Shown piece after piece: positions 8,891 to 16,945 of a DNA stretch of 64,000 bases. The DNA lies in assembly GCA_023379465.1 (NCBI GenBank), contig JAMCTM010000027.1:31195-95194 (forward strand), in the 5' to 3' direction. How positions within the stretch are numbered: position 1 is the first letter of the stretch; every line of letters begins with the position of its first letter. Origin of the DNA: Patescibacteria group bacterium. Its GTDB lineage: Bacteria > Patescibacteria > Microgenomatia > Levybacterales > UBA12049. The notes below the pieces were generated by a model that made no database searches, was not told where the DNA came from, and worked only from the letters and a program-made list of their open reading frames with translations. The position numbers were made by a program, and so were the translations under genes.

Positions 8891-9451
8891 TCATATCGCC
8901 ATCAGTTCTTCTTCCTTTTGCTTTCCCAGAGAATCTATTTGGGTAATCGTATCATCGGTTAATTTCTGGATTTCCTTTTCAAGCCTTTCGTCGTCGTCCT
9001 CGGAAATCGCCTTATCGTTTAACTGTTTTTTTACCTCACTCATTGCCTCGTGGCGCTGTTGTCTAACCTGAATTCTTCCCCCTTCAAGTTTCTGGTGGAC
9101 CAAAGATACCAGCTGCTGGCGTCTTTCTTCAGATAATGGAGGGATCGAAATCCTGATAAGTTGTCCGTCTATTACCGGAGTAAACCCTGTCCCCGAGTCC
9201 ATGATCGCCTTATGGATTTCCCCAATAATTGATGCGTCATATGGCGTTATAACCAAAGTCTGAGGGTCCTGCGCCTGCACCTGCGCAAGCTCTATTACTT
9301 TTAATTTCTGTGTACCCTGGTATGCATTAACTACTATGTGTTCTACCAAAGACGGCGTTGCCTTTCCCGCTCTTACCGTCGAAAGGTCCTGCTTTAAAAC
9401 CTCGATGACTTTCGCCATCTGCATTTTAGCGGAATCAAGAAGTTGGTCCAT
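8891..9451 (-). CDS. frr: Ribosome recycling factor
   Basis: A full-length 186-residue RRF. The N-terminal helix region with LSTVRAGKATPSLVEHI and the C-terminal ERLEKEIQKLTDD match the family. It splits post-termination ribosomes together with EF-G. Its ATG shares a base with the tsf stop (TAATG), so translation is likely coupled to tsf. Confidence 0.97.
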   Translation of the reverse strand: MDQLLDSAKMQMAKVIEVLKQDLSTVRAGKATPSLVEHIVVNAYQGTQKLKVIELAQVQAQDPQTLVITPYDASIIGEIHKAIMDSGTGFTPVIDGQLIRISIPPLSEERRQQLVSLVHQKLEGGRIQVRQQRHEAMSEVKKQLNDKAISEDDDERLEKEIQKLTDDTITQIDSLGKQKEEELMAI

Positions 9452-9900
9452 TATATTTCAAATCGCTTTATTTCCTTAACGGTGATGTTCTCTCCGAGTT
9501 TTGCTATTTGCTGCTTTACTAAATCATTTATGGTTAAGGAACTGTCTCTAATATATTCTTGTTTTAATAAGGTGTCAACATCCTTGGGGTTCATCGCGGC
9601 AACCTGCATAGCTATCTCGTGGGCAAGATGTTTAAAATCCTCTGTCCTTGCGACAAAATCCGTTTCGCACAAGATTACTGCCAAACTCCCGACTTTCCCG
9701 TTTAAATGGATATAGCTTTCAACCAAACCTTGTGCCGTCTCCCGGTCTTTCTTTTCTGCGGCCTTTTCCAGACCCTGTTTCTTAAGCCACGCGAGAGCCT
9801 TATCATATTTTCCGCCTGTTTCTTCCAACGCCTTACGGCAGTCGGCAATAGAAACTCCTGTTTCTTTTCTTAACTTTTTTAGCAAATTTATGTCTACCAT
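9451..9900 (-). CDS. tsf: Elongation factor Ts, short form
   Basis: Nucleotide-exchange factor for EF-Tu. The N-terminal UBA-like domain (LRKETGVSIADCRKALEE) and the core TDFVAR motif are present. At 149 residues it is much shorter than the 283 of E. coli and lacks most of the second core subdomain and the coiled coil, so it has a reduced EF-Tu-contact surface. It lies in the standard rpsB-tsf-frr order. Confidence 0.96.
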   Translation of the reverse strand: MVDINLLKKLRKETGVSIADCRKALEETGGKYDKALAWLKKQGLEKAAEKKDRETAQGLVESYIHLNGKVGSLAVILCETDFVARTEDFKHLAHEIAMQVAAMNPKDVDTLLKQEYIRDSSLTINDLVKQQIAKLGENITVKEIKRFEI

Positions 9901-9919
9901 ATTAAACTAAAAACTTAAA

Positions 9920-10825
9920 TTACTTACCAGACTTTTCCTTTTTATGCGATTGTTTCGTTTCTTTGGATGTTTTTGTTTTAGGGTTTTCTGTTTTTTTATT
10001 TTTGTTTTTTGATACATTTTCCGCTTGTTCTGCTTTTGGCTTTTCTTGTTTCTCTGCCTTCGGCTGCTTGCCGTCCGGAGCTTTAGCGGAGGGCTGTTTT
10101 TGCGCTTTTACGCCTTCTTCCCACGCGTCGAGAATATGCGCCAGTATAAGCCTTATCGATCCTACGGCGTCATCATTTGCGGGAATCGGATGGTCTATTA
10201 AATAAGGGTCAGCATTTGTATCAACGATTGCCACCGTTTCAACCCCCATGTTTCTTGCTTCCCGTACTGCCAGATCTTCCAGGTGGGAGTCTATAATAAA
10301 TAACGCCTGTGGCTTGTCCTTCATCTCGGAAACCCCCTTGTAATAAGATTCGAGTTTCTGGATTTCCTTTTCAAAAAGCCCGATTTCTTTTTTTGTGTAC
10401 TTACCGGCTGCCTCGGGATTTGAAACGGTTTCCTTTAGGTCCTTGAGTTTCTTGAAATTCTTGGAAACTTCGGCAAAATTGGTAAGAATTCCGCCTATCC
10501 ATCTTTGGGTAATATAATAAATATTGCCAATATGCTCCTTTTTAGACTCTTTGAGTAAATCATTTATTCTATTGATTTCCTGCTCAACGATTTCCTTTGC
10601 CTGCCTTTTTGTCCCAACTACAAGTAAATTTCCACCGTTTTGTCCCAGGTGTTTTACGAAATCAGCCGCTTCGTCCAAGCCATCTTTTGTTTTTGCAAGA
10701 TCGATTATTTGAATATTATCCCTCGCCTCGAAAACAAAGTCCCTTGCTTTAGGATTACTGCGTGTTACCTGATGCCCAAAATGGCATCCGGCCTCAAGAA
10801 GTTCTTCAAGTGTAATTTGCTTCAT
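9920..10825 (-). CDS. rpsB: Ribosomal protein uS2 with Lys-rich tail
   Basis: Residues 1-235 are canonical uS2 (TLEELLEAGCHFGHQVTR, QRWIGGILTNF, DPYLIDHPIPANDDA). Residues about 240-301 form a low-complexity Lys/Glu/Pro tail that probably contacts rRNA or stays disordered. It is first gene of rpsB-tsf-frr. The promoter is TTGCAA-17-TATAAT at 10918-10946, giving an untranslated leader of about 85 nt, exceptional in this window where most first genes look leaderless. Confidence 0.98.
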   Translation of the reverse strand: MKQITLEELLEAGCHFGHQVTRSNPKARDFVFEARDNIQIIDLAKTKDGLDEAADFVKHLGQNGGNLLVVGTKRQAKEIVEQEINRINDLLKESKKEHIGNIYYITQRWIGGILTNFAEVSKNFKKLKDLKETVSNPEAAGKYTKKEIGLFEKEIQKLESYYKGVSEMKDKPQALFIIDSHLEDLAVREARNMGVETVAIVDTNADPYLIDHPIPANDDAVGSIRLILAHILDAWEEGVKAQKQPSAKAPDGKQPKAEKQEKPKAEQAENVSKNKNKKTENPKTKTSKETKQSHKKEKSGK

Positions 10826-10911
10826 AATTTTTACTTGTTCCTTTTTCCGCCATCCGGACGAGGCAAATTGATGAATTTAACCTTCAGGAACAATGTCCGA
10901 ATGTGAGTGAT
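10826..10911 (-). promoter_or_regulatory. rpsB leader RNA, candidate autoregulatory stem
   Basis: The leader can form TTGTTCCT (10886-10893 on the minus strand) paired with AGGAACAA (10835-10842), enclosing a GC-rich region around CGTCCGGATGGCGG. The 3' arm overlaps AAAGGA, the only Shine-Dalgarno-like sequence before the ATG, so pairing would hide the ribosome site. uS2 autoregulation through its leader is known in other bacteria; that this stem does it here is inference. Confidence 0.5.
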
Positions 10912-10917
10912 CGCTAA

Positions 10918-10946
10918 ATTATAAAATAAACAATATTTTTTTGCAA
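10918..10946 (-). promoter_or_regulatory. rpsB operon promoter
   Basis: TTGCAA at 10941-10946, a 17-nt spacer, and a perfect TATAAT at 10918-10923 on the minus strand. The predicted start is near 10911. Confidence 0.75.
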
Positions 10947-10949
10947 GGA

Positions 10950-11171
10950 TTAAGACTGTTTACTTTTTTCTGCGTCTTTTAATGCCCTGCCGAAGCCCGC
11001 AACTATTAATCCGAACGATGCTAGGCCTAAAGCCCCAAAATCGTTATTGCCTGAATCAATCATTAATTTTAAAAATGCTACACCAGCGGTAATAGTCCCG
11101 CCATATTTTAAAGTATTGTAATCCTCAACCGTTCGTACAAAAAAATTTTTATTATTTTCGGGGCTTAACAT
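10950..11171 (-). CDS. Small membrane protein, paralogue of the 11231 gene
   Basis: A 73-residue protein with two hydrophobic stretches after FFVRTVEDYNTLKYGG. The motif N-FVR-VED-NTL is shared with the 69-residue product of the upstream gene (NSFVRLVEDNNTLWWTG), so the two are tandem duplicates. The short N-terminal part and the closing DAEKSKQS are polar. No function is recognised. It is the last of three small genes pointing towards rpsB. Confidence 0.7.
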   Translation of the reverse strand: MLSPENNKNFFVRTVEDYNTLKYGGTITAGVAFLKLMIDSGNNDFGALGLASFGLIVAGFGRALKDAEKSKQS

Positions 11172-11230
11172 AATATTTATTATTTATCATTAAACTCTTA
11201 TTTGCTTCTTACAATATTTTATTAATATTA

Positions 11231-11440
11231 TTAATCAGATTCACTTCCCAAACTTGCCGCCACCAAACCGGTAATCGCGCCTGCAAGAATTGCCGCCTGA
11301 TCAATTGACGAAGGATTATTTCCTTCCACCAGAAACCCGGTAAGCGATAATACCAAAAGCAATACTCCTGTCCACCATAAAGTATTGTTATCCTCAACAA
11401 GTCTTACAAAAGAATTTCTTTCCGTTTCGTGATTCTGCAT
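11231..11440 (-). CDS. Small membrane protein, paralogue of the 10950 gene
   Basis: 69 residues from the start chosen here. The open frame runs 60 nt further upstream, but that would overlap the preceding gene; ATG at 11440 begins 1 nt after that gene's stop and gives MQNHETERN. Two membrane segments follow FVRLVEDNNTL. It shares the N-FVR-VED-NTL motif with the next gene. Function unknown. Confidence 0.7.
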   Translation of the reverse strand: MQNHETERNSFVRLVEDNNTLWWTGVLLLVLSLTGFLVEGNNPSSIDQAAILAGAITGLVAASLGSESD

Positions 11441-11441
11441 G

Positions 11442-11669
11442 CTACCTGTTTGCTCTTGCTCCGATATATACAAATAATGATGCAAGCGCTGCAAATTCAA
11501 TCGGACCCTCTACAGGCTTTAGTTGTGACTCAAAAATGTAACTGAGTCCTAAAAGCGGCCAGGAAACCGCTCCCGCTGCTGCGGCAACGGACTCAATTCT
11601 CCCCGCGCTCTGATGTTGCTGTGAATCAATATTATTTTCTTTAACGCCCTTTGGTTGAACTTCTGTCAT
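11442..11669 (-). CDS. Small membrane protein
   Basis: A 75-residue protein with a polar N-terminus (to about residue 28) and two hydrophobic segments (about 30-45 and 55-72). It does not carry the N-FVR-VED motif of its two downstream neighbours but is their likely operon partner with a 1-nt gap. No family recognised. Confidence 0.65.
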   Translation of the reverse strand: MTEVQPKGVKENNIDSQQHQSAGRIESVAAAAGAVSWPLLGLSYIFESQLKPVEGPIEFAALASLFVYIGARANR

Positions 11670-11842
11670 AATTGATGAGCGGATTTTAGCACAATTTATA
11701 TAAATCTTCCAACTGCAATATTAAAAATCCTTAAAACTTAATGAGATAATTTTATGTTCAATATTATATATATTAATCATGAATTGAAGTAATTATTAAT
11801 CCACATCAAACTATTTAGTATACTATTATATATATTATATTC

Positions 11843-11871
11843 TTGACATTGCCCGCAGGACAAAATATTAT
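11843..11871 (+). promoter_or_regulatory. Promoter of cohesin-like gene
   Basis: TTGACA at 11843-11848, spacer 17, TATTAT at 11866-11871. The TTG of the -35 box could be misread as an upstream start codon in frame with the gene; this promoter shows the true start must be the ATG at 11891. Confidence 0.85.
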
Positions 11872-11890
11872 ATCCCTACTATTTACTGCC

Positions 11891-12628
11891 ATGGTACAAA
11901 TAAAATATACAGAAGAAGATTTAGAAAAAGCAAAGGAAGATGAAAATAAACCTCATCCTCCAAAACCTCCAATTTATATCGACGAACCGCCAGAAAACGA
12001 AACGCCTAACGAAAAGTTTCACAGGATTTTCCCTATTAAAACCCTGCTTCTTATTGTTGTCCTGGGAGGCATAGTCGCTATTCTTATAGGCATATCCCTT
12101 TATTACAAACCCTCTACTCCGCCCGCATTGGTTACGCCGGTCACTCCCACTTTAACCGATCCCGTCCAGACCACGCTGACAGTTTCTTCATCTCCCGTAA
12201 GCATTTCAACTGCATCCGCCCAGTACTCGACCGACATAATTATTAATACCGGCCAGGATTCCGTAAACACGGTACAGCTCGAACTTTCTTATGACCCAAG
12301 CGCTATAGGCAATGTCGATATTGTGCCGGGCCCGTTCTTTACAAACCCACAGGTGCTTTTAAAAACAATAGACCAGGCAAACGGAAGGGTAAGCTTTGCC
12401 TTGGGTGTTCAAAACGGTCAGCCTGGAAGCTTAGGCCAGGGGATACTTGCAAAATTTATTTTTACCTCTTTAAAGAAAAATGCAAAAGTTTTTATTCAGC
12501 TTCTGCCTAAATCCCAAGTTACGGCAGACGGTTATTCACAGTCTGTCTTAAAATCGACAGTTGACGCTTCTTTTTATCCAAATTCTATTCCGGTGCTAAA
12601 CTCACCAACGCCTACCCCAAACTATTAA
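11891..12628 (+). CDS. Membrane-anchored protein with cohesin-like domain
   Basis: 245 residues: a polar acidic N-terminus, one membrane helix (LLLIVVLGGIVAILIGISLYY, about residues 55-75), a Thr/Pro linker, then an extracellular beta domain (about 105-235). The domain has cohesin hallmarks: STDIIINTG, VQLELSYDPSAIG, and GILAKFIFTSL. Cohesins bind dockerins in cellulosomes, but cohesin-like domains also occur on surface proteins unrelated to cellulose. No dockerin is visible in this window. The start lies about 12 nt past the predicted transcript start. Confidence 0.75.
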   Translation: MVQIKYTEEDLEKAKEDENKPHPPKPPIYIDEPPENETPNEKFHRIFPIKTLLLIVVLGGIVAILIGISLYYKPSTPPALVTPVTPTLTDPVQTTLTVSSSPVSISTASAQYSTDIIINTGQDSVNTVQLELSYDPSAIGNVDIVPGPFFTNPQVLLKTIDQANGRVSFALGVQNGQPGSLGQGILAKFIFTSLKKNAKVFIQLLPKSQVTADGYSQSVLKSTVDASFYPNSIPVLNSPTPTPNY

Positions 12629-12685
12629 TTGTTTGAAAATATTATCGGTTGTCAAATACTATTAATAGTGTTATATTTTTCTTAA

Positions 12686-13342
12686 ATGAACGGTCTGCCC
12701 GAACAAAACAACACACAAGACACCGCTAATTTAAATCAGGGGTTTAATCAACCTCAAGATGTGTCTACGGCAAAGTACAGTCAAGTATACAACAGCAGCT
12801 TCCCATCTCCTGCGGGAAATGCAAAGGAAAAATTAAAGGGTCTCGCTCTCTTTAAAATAGGATTTATGGAAATATTTTTTGTGGTGCTTGTATTGCTGAT
12901 TTTTTTCGGAATTTTAAATTTTTTTAATATACTTAGTCTTTCCGAGCTTTATCCGAGTCAACTTGGATGGCTTCCTCACCTTCCCACAACTAGCACACAA
13001 AATATATCCAATAATAATAACTTAGATAATCTTGAAAAACCTGTTTATAATCATATAAATAATACTTGGTATGTCAAAGGAATATTTTTACAATATAACA
13101 ACAATATTTTAAAAGTAAAATCCGGAAATCAAGTCTATAATTTTATATTTTCTTATCAGAACAGCACTTTTTATAAACAGATTATAAACCCAAATGCGTC
13201 CCCAAGCACTAAAGTCCAAAATATAGTCTATACACTTTACGACTTAGATCAGCAACAAAACTTAGGAAAAAATGTTCAGGTTACCTATACTCAGGATAAG
13301 TCCGGAACTAATACCATACAGTCTATAACCCTGTTAAATTAG
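12686..13342 (+). CDS. Single-pass membrane protein, unknown
   Basis: 218 residues: Asn/Gln-rich N-terminus (1-55), one membrane helix (about 60-82), and an extracellular Asn/Tyr-rich domain from about 105 that could be a beta-sandwich. No family recognised. TTGTCA-17-TATATT (12649-12677) ends 8 nt before ATG, so the message should be leaderless. It lies in the surface-protein region. Confidence 0.75.
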   Translation: MNGLPEQNNTQDTANLNQGFNQPQDVSTAKYSQVYNSSFPSPAGNAKEKLKGLALFKIGFMEIFFVVLVLLIFFGILNFFNILSLSELYPSQLGWLPHLPTTSTQNISNNNNLDNLEKPVYNHINNTWYVKGIFLQYNNNILKVKSGNQVYNFIFSYQNSTFYKQIINPNASPSTKVQNIVYTLYDLDQQQNLGKNVQVTYTQDKSGTNTIQSITLLN

Positions 13343-13357
13343 CTTCAATTTTGCCTA

Positions 13358-13386
13358 TTGACAAATTATTCATTCTGATATATTAT
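13358..13386 (+). promoter_or_regulatory. Promoter of lipoprotein gene
   Basis: TTGACA at 13358-13363, 17-nt spacer, TATTAT at 13381-13386; the ATG follows 8 nt later at 13395, so transcription should begin at or beside the start codon. Confidence 0.85.
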
Positions 13387-13394
13387 AGGCCGCA

Positions 13395-14027
13395 ATGAGA
13401 AACGAACAGGATCACGGAAACAGATTAAGAGGAACGGGAAGAGTTTTAGGAGCGGGAGCTTTAGTTTTTTCATTGGCCGCCTGCGGTTCTTCCGCGGACA
13501 AAACACCTTCACAAATTCCCAACACACAACCAGCAGAAACACCATCACCCATAGTTACACAATCGGAAATGCCGTCACTATCGCTTTCTCCAAAACCCAG
13601 TATTTCAGTTGAAATATCACCTATTCCAACCGTAGCGCCAACACCCGAAGCAACACCCAAACCAACACCAAAACCGGTAGAAACAATAATTAATTCAAAG
13701 CTTCCCGAGACACCGGTGACAATAACTAATGTCAAAAATGATATTCAAGTCGCTCTAAAAGCAAATCCATCTATTAAGGCGCAATGGACAAATGTGAACT
13801 CAACATTAGAAGAATGCCAATACGGTGTTGCGGGTCAAAATACTTCGGTAACAAGATTCCAAAGTTGTGAAAATATAACACTTATTGCATATAAATTATA
13901 CCAAAGTACAGGTGATAAAAGGTTCTATAATTTAGCCCTGGCAACGTATGATTACACCCTCGGGCCGAATGGAGTAGGGTCAAGTTTTAAACAACAATTG
14001 GACAGTTATCTAAAACAATTTGCCTAA
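13395..14027 (+). CDS. Predicted lipoprotein with Pro/Thr linker
   Basis: 210 residues with a lipoprotein signal (ALVFSLAACGSS, lipobox Cys near residue 31), a Pro/Thr/Ser-rich linker to about residue 105, and a small C-terminal domain of about 100 residues with two Cys. The charged N-terminus before the hydrophobic core is long (about 20 residues). No family recognised for the C-terminal domain. Exported and anchored to the outer face of the membrane. Confidence 0.78.
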   Translation: MRNEQDHGNRLRGTGRVLGAGALVFSLAACGSSADKTPSQIPNTQPAETPSPIVTQSEMPSLSLSPKPSISVEISPIPTVAPTPEATPKPTPKPVETIINSKLPETPVTITNVKNDIQVALKANPSIKAQWTNVNSTLEECQYGVAGQNTSVTRFQSCENITLIAYKLYQSTGDKRFYNLALATYDYTLGPNGVGSSFKQQLDSYLKQFA

Positions 14028-14108
14028 AGCTAAATTTCACCAAACTCTTCTTGACAAACCTCGGGCAATAACATAATCTAATCTTAGGTACAATTTAACC
14101 ATTTATTA

Positions 14109-14867
14109 ATGAGAGCTTTTGAGGTTCTTAAAAAAAATAAGAAACCTGTAATTATAATTATTGTCGTTGCTGTGATAATAATAGCTCTTACCTTAATTTA
14201 TTATCTTAATTATTCATCAAAGTCCAATAGCCCAACTCTTTCTACATCAAATTCAACCCCGGGAAGCGACTTAAAGGGTTATCCGGAATTAATGCAAAAT
14301 GTTAATTCCCTCAGATCCGATAATACACTAGCGCAAGCTCCTCTTTTTTCCAGAATTATAAACTCATTGCAAATAGTCGGAAATAGCAAATCTACCGAAC
14401 AAGAAAGATATAATGCGTTGGTAAACGCCGACGGCCTTTTAGAGAATTTGTATAACACTACAAATAACCATAAGCTTTATTCGATTCCCGGCGATTTTAG
14501 CGACTTTGCCAAAATCAATTTTCCTAAGCTATATAAAGATAGTGATTTTTTCCCTGTATATTGTATAGACCCAAGCTGCGCCCAATCCCCACAACCTCAG
14601 GCTATATTAAATATCGTTAATGAAATAAAAAATAGCAACGTACCCGAAGTGGTAAAAACTACATTTGTGCAAGATATCCTTAATCCCGGTTATTTACAAA
14701 ACAGTTTTTTAAATACAAAAATATTTGCTTATACAATTGTTGCCAATAATTTAAAAAATAGTGGAGCTTTAACCAAGGCAGGTCTAAACGAAAAATTATA
14801 TAACGAACTAACAGATTATGTAAAAACTACTTATCCGGAAGAATACAATAAAATTATGTCAAAATGA
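14109..14867 (+). CDS. Single-pass membrane protein, unknown
   Basis: 252 residues with a short basic N-terminus, one membrane helix (about 14-34) and a mainly helical extracellular domain. No family recognised. The promoter TTGACA-17-TAATCT lies at 14051-14079 with a leader of about 20 nt. The next gene begins 1 nt after its stop, so it probably heads the operon that encodes the large secreted Cys-rich proteins. Confidence 0.75.
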   Translation: MRAFEVLKKNKKPVIIIIVVAVIIIALTLIYYLNYSSKSNSPTLSTSNSTPGSDLKGYPELMQNVNSLRSDNTLAQAPLFSRIINSLQIVGNSKSTEQERYNALVNADGLLENLYNTTNNHKLYSIPGDFSDFAKINFPKLYKDSDFFPVYCIDPSCAQSPQPQAILNIVNEIKNSNVPEVVKTTFVQDILNPGYLQNSFLNTKIFAYTIVANNLKNSGALTKAGLNEKLYNELTDYVKTTYPEEYNKIMSK

Positions 14868-14868
14868 A

Positions 14869-16260
14869 ATGAAAAAGATTTTACTTACATTATTTTTTTT
14901 AAGCTTGATATTCTTACTTTCTAATAGTTATTCCTATGCACAAACTGTTACAACCGAAGGTGTTTTTTGTGGTAGCAATTCAGGAACATATTGGGGTATT
15001 GCAGCTAAATACACATCAACAAAACTAGGCGCAGGGCCTTGGACTACAAATTTTTTCGTTGACCAAACCGGAGCATCAAACTGCAGTCTGTACTGGCAAG
15101 TATGGGATATACCTTCGTATTCAGCAGCAAGTGGTGACACGGTACACTGGCAATCAGCTTGTGTAGACCCCACCCAACTCGTATCTCCAACTTATGTAAA
15201 TTTTGTAAGACAGGGGGAAAGTTATTATCAATACACCGTAGATGTTACATGTTCAAGTAATTATATAGGTGGATATCCTGCTTCCTGTAATACGCCCAAC
15301 AACTTAGGCTATGTTTCATCTGGTGCGAAATGTCCTTCTGGGCCTTATTGCATGGTTGGTGGCTATACGGACGGTGTTTCTTGTCCGGGAGCGTTTGACG
15401 GATCCGGCAGTTGTACGTGCGGTAGTAACGGTTACACGTGTACATGCACTCCTCCGCCGCCTACCAACCTTTCTGCGTCTCCGTGGTGCAATGGAAGCGC
15501 CTATAGGATGACCTTTAACTGGACCGGTTCTTCAAATGCCACATCGTACAATTTAGTTTGGAATAATCCCGCCGGAAATCAAAGCGTATCCGCATCATCT
15601 GTTTGCAGCGGTACATCCTGCTCTTTTTCTCCTGCGGTTAATTATTCACAAAATACTCTAATTAACTGGTCTGTCGCAGCATGCAACGGATCGAACTGCA
15701 GTGCGGCGGCATCGGGAGCAAAAACAACCCTGGCCCAATGTCCCCCAACAACTCCTACCCTAACTCCAACCCCAATTCCCGGATCGTGGAGCGGATTAAG
15801 CGTAACTCCTTCATGCAACTCTACCTATCCGACCGTTTCACAAGCTCAATTCAGCTGGAATGCCTATTCCGGAGCTTCATCCTACGTACTCAATTGGGCA
15901 ACAAGCAGCAAAAATACTGGAAGCGCCACTACATATAATGTCCCATACAGCTATAATACCTGCACAAGCGGTCCGGGCGGCTGCAGCTTTTCGTACAACA
16001 ATACTGTTTCATGGTACGTTCAGGCATATAATTCGTCGGGAAGCATAATTAGCACCTCCCCGACACAAACCTTTACAACTGCAACCTGCTCATGCGCGGC
16101 TGGCCAAACAAATCCTTATTACGGTTGCAGCGGGACAAGTTGTGTTCAGTATAATAGTTGCGGAACCAACACTTGCACAGGTCCATCTGATACTACCAGC
16201 TGTAGCAGCGGGGGTGGAACATGCATGCTAAATACAAGTGTGCTAAACAAAAAATCATAA
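14869..16260 (+). CDS. Secreted Cys-rich protein with two FN3-like domains
   Basis: 463 residues with a clear signal peptide (residues 1-25, ending SYAQ). The body is rich in Cys, Ser, Gly and Tyr. Two repeated beta modules, about 195-290 (NLSASPWCNGS...) and about 303-405 (WSGLSVTPSCNST...), look like fibronectin type III domains separated by a Pro/Thr linker. The C-terminus is Cys-rich and shows no membrane anchor. It is probably a cell-surface or secreted adhesin-like protein whose disulfides form outside the cell. The next gene begins 1 nt later. Confidence 0.72.
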   Translation: MKKILLTLFFLSLIFLLSNSYSYAQTVTTEGVFCGSNSGTYWGIAAKYTSTKLGAGPWTTNFFVDQTGASNCSLYWQVWDIPSYSAASGDTVHWQSACVDPTQLVSPTYVNFVRQGESYYQYTVDVTCSSNYIGGYPASCNTPNNLGYVSSGAKCPSGPYCMVGGYTDGVSCPGAFDGSGSCTCGSNGYTCTCTPPPPTNLSASPWCNGSAYRMTFNWTGSSNATSYNLVWNNPAGNQSVSASSVCSGTSCSFSPAVNYSQNTLINWSVAACNGSNCSAAASGAKTTLAQCPPTTPTLTPTPIPGSWSGLSVTPSCNSTYPTVSQAQFSWNAYSGASSYVLNWATSSKNTGSATTYNVPYSYNTCTSGPGGCSFSYNNTVSWYVQAYNSSGSIISTSPTQTFTTATCSCAAGQTNPYYGCSGTSCVQYNSCGTNTCTGPSDTTSCSSGGGTCMLNTSVLNKKS

Positions 16261-16261
16261 C

Positions 16262-16945
16262 ATGAATAAAGGCATAAAAAAAACAAACATATTATTTACT
16301 CTATTGTTTTTAACTTTATTTTTAAGTGTTTTTTCTTTTTCCACCTTTGCACAGACCTCTCTCTTTTTTAATCAAAAACCGATATTTATCCAAAAGCTTA
16401 CAGGCTATCAGCACAGCGCAGATGAACAACTGCCTATTGACCGAGTAACAACAATAACTGTTTCTAAAGGAAGCTTTGGCACTCCAACCACAATTTATGT
16501 ATATAAATCAATTAATTCACAAATACAAAAACTTATTCCTCAAGGACAAACACCAATTTCCTCCTACGAAATTATTTTTAAAAATTCCAATAATGTTACA
16601 GTTATGCCAAAATTTGCTTTAAAAATTGAAGTGATAAACAGTTATAAAAATACCCCTACCTATTATTATCCTGTTGTTAACGGAGGAATAGATCTTGGTT
16701 TCAAAAAACAAATGGCCGGAAATGCCAGAACTCTTTCGTTACTTCCTATCAACGACAATGGCTTTATAGTTGCAATCAATACCAGTGCCGCGCCCGGCAA
16801 CCTTACAAATCCCAGTAACAACGCTACACAATATAACTCTTCAATACTTACTACCCTGCTTCCTACGGTCCTGATATTACTATTAATTATACTGGCCATT
16901 ATATTTTTACTTACAGGAAGAAAAAGGAGGAGAACAATTTCATGA
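16262..16945 (+). CDS. Membrane-anchored exported protein, paralogue of the 20249 gene
   Basis: 227 residues: signal peptide (to about residue 30), an extracellular domain with LTGYQHSADEQLPID and IPQGQTPISSYEI, then a C-terminal membrane helix followed by GRKRRRTIS, a topology stop like that of sortase-type or PEF-like anchors. The same domain recurs in the 20249 gene (LTGYQHNADESLPID). The two copies bracket the giant surface protein. The family is unknown to me. Confidence 0.75.
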   Translation: MNKGIKKTNILFTLLFLTLFLSVFSFSTFAQTSLFFNQKPIFIQKLTGYQHSADEQLPIDRVTTITVSKGSFGTPTTIYVYKSINSQIQKLIPQGQTPISSYEIIFKNSNNVTVMPKFALKIEVINSYKNTPTYYYPVVNGGIDLGFKKQMAGNARTLSLLPINDNGFIVAINTSAAPGNLTNPSNNATQYNSSILTTLLPTVLILLLIILAIIFLLTGRKRRRTIS

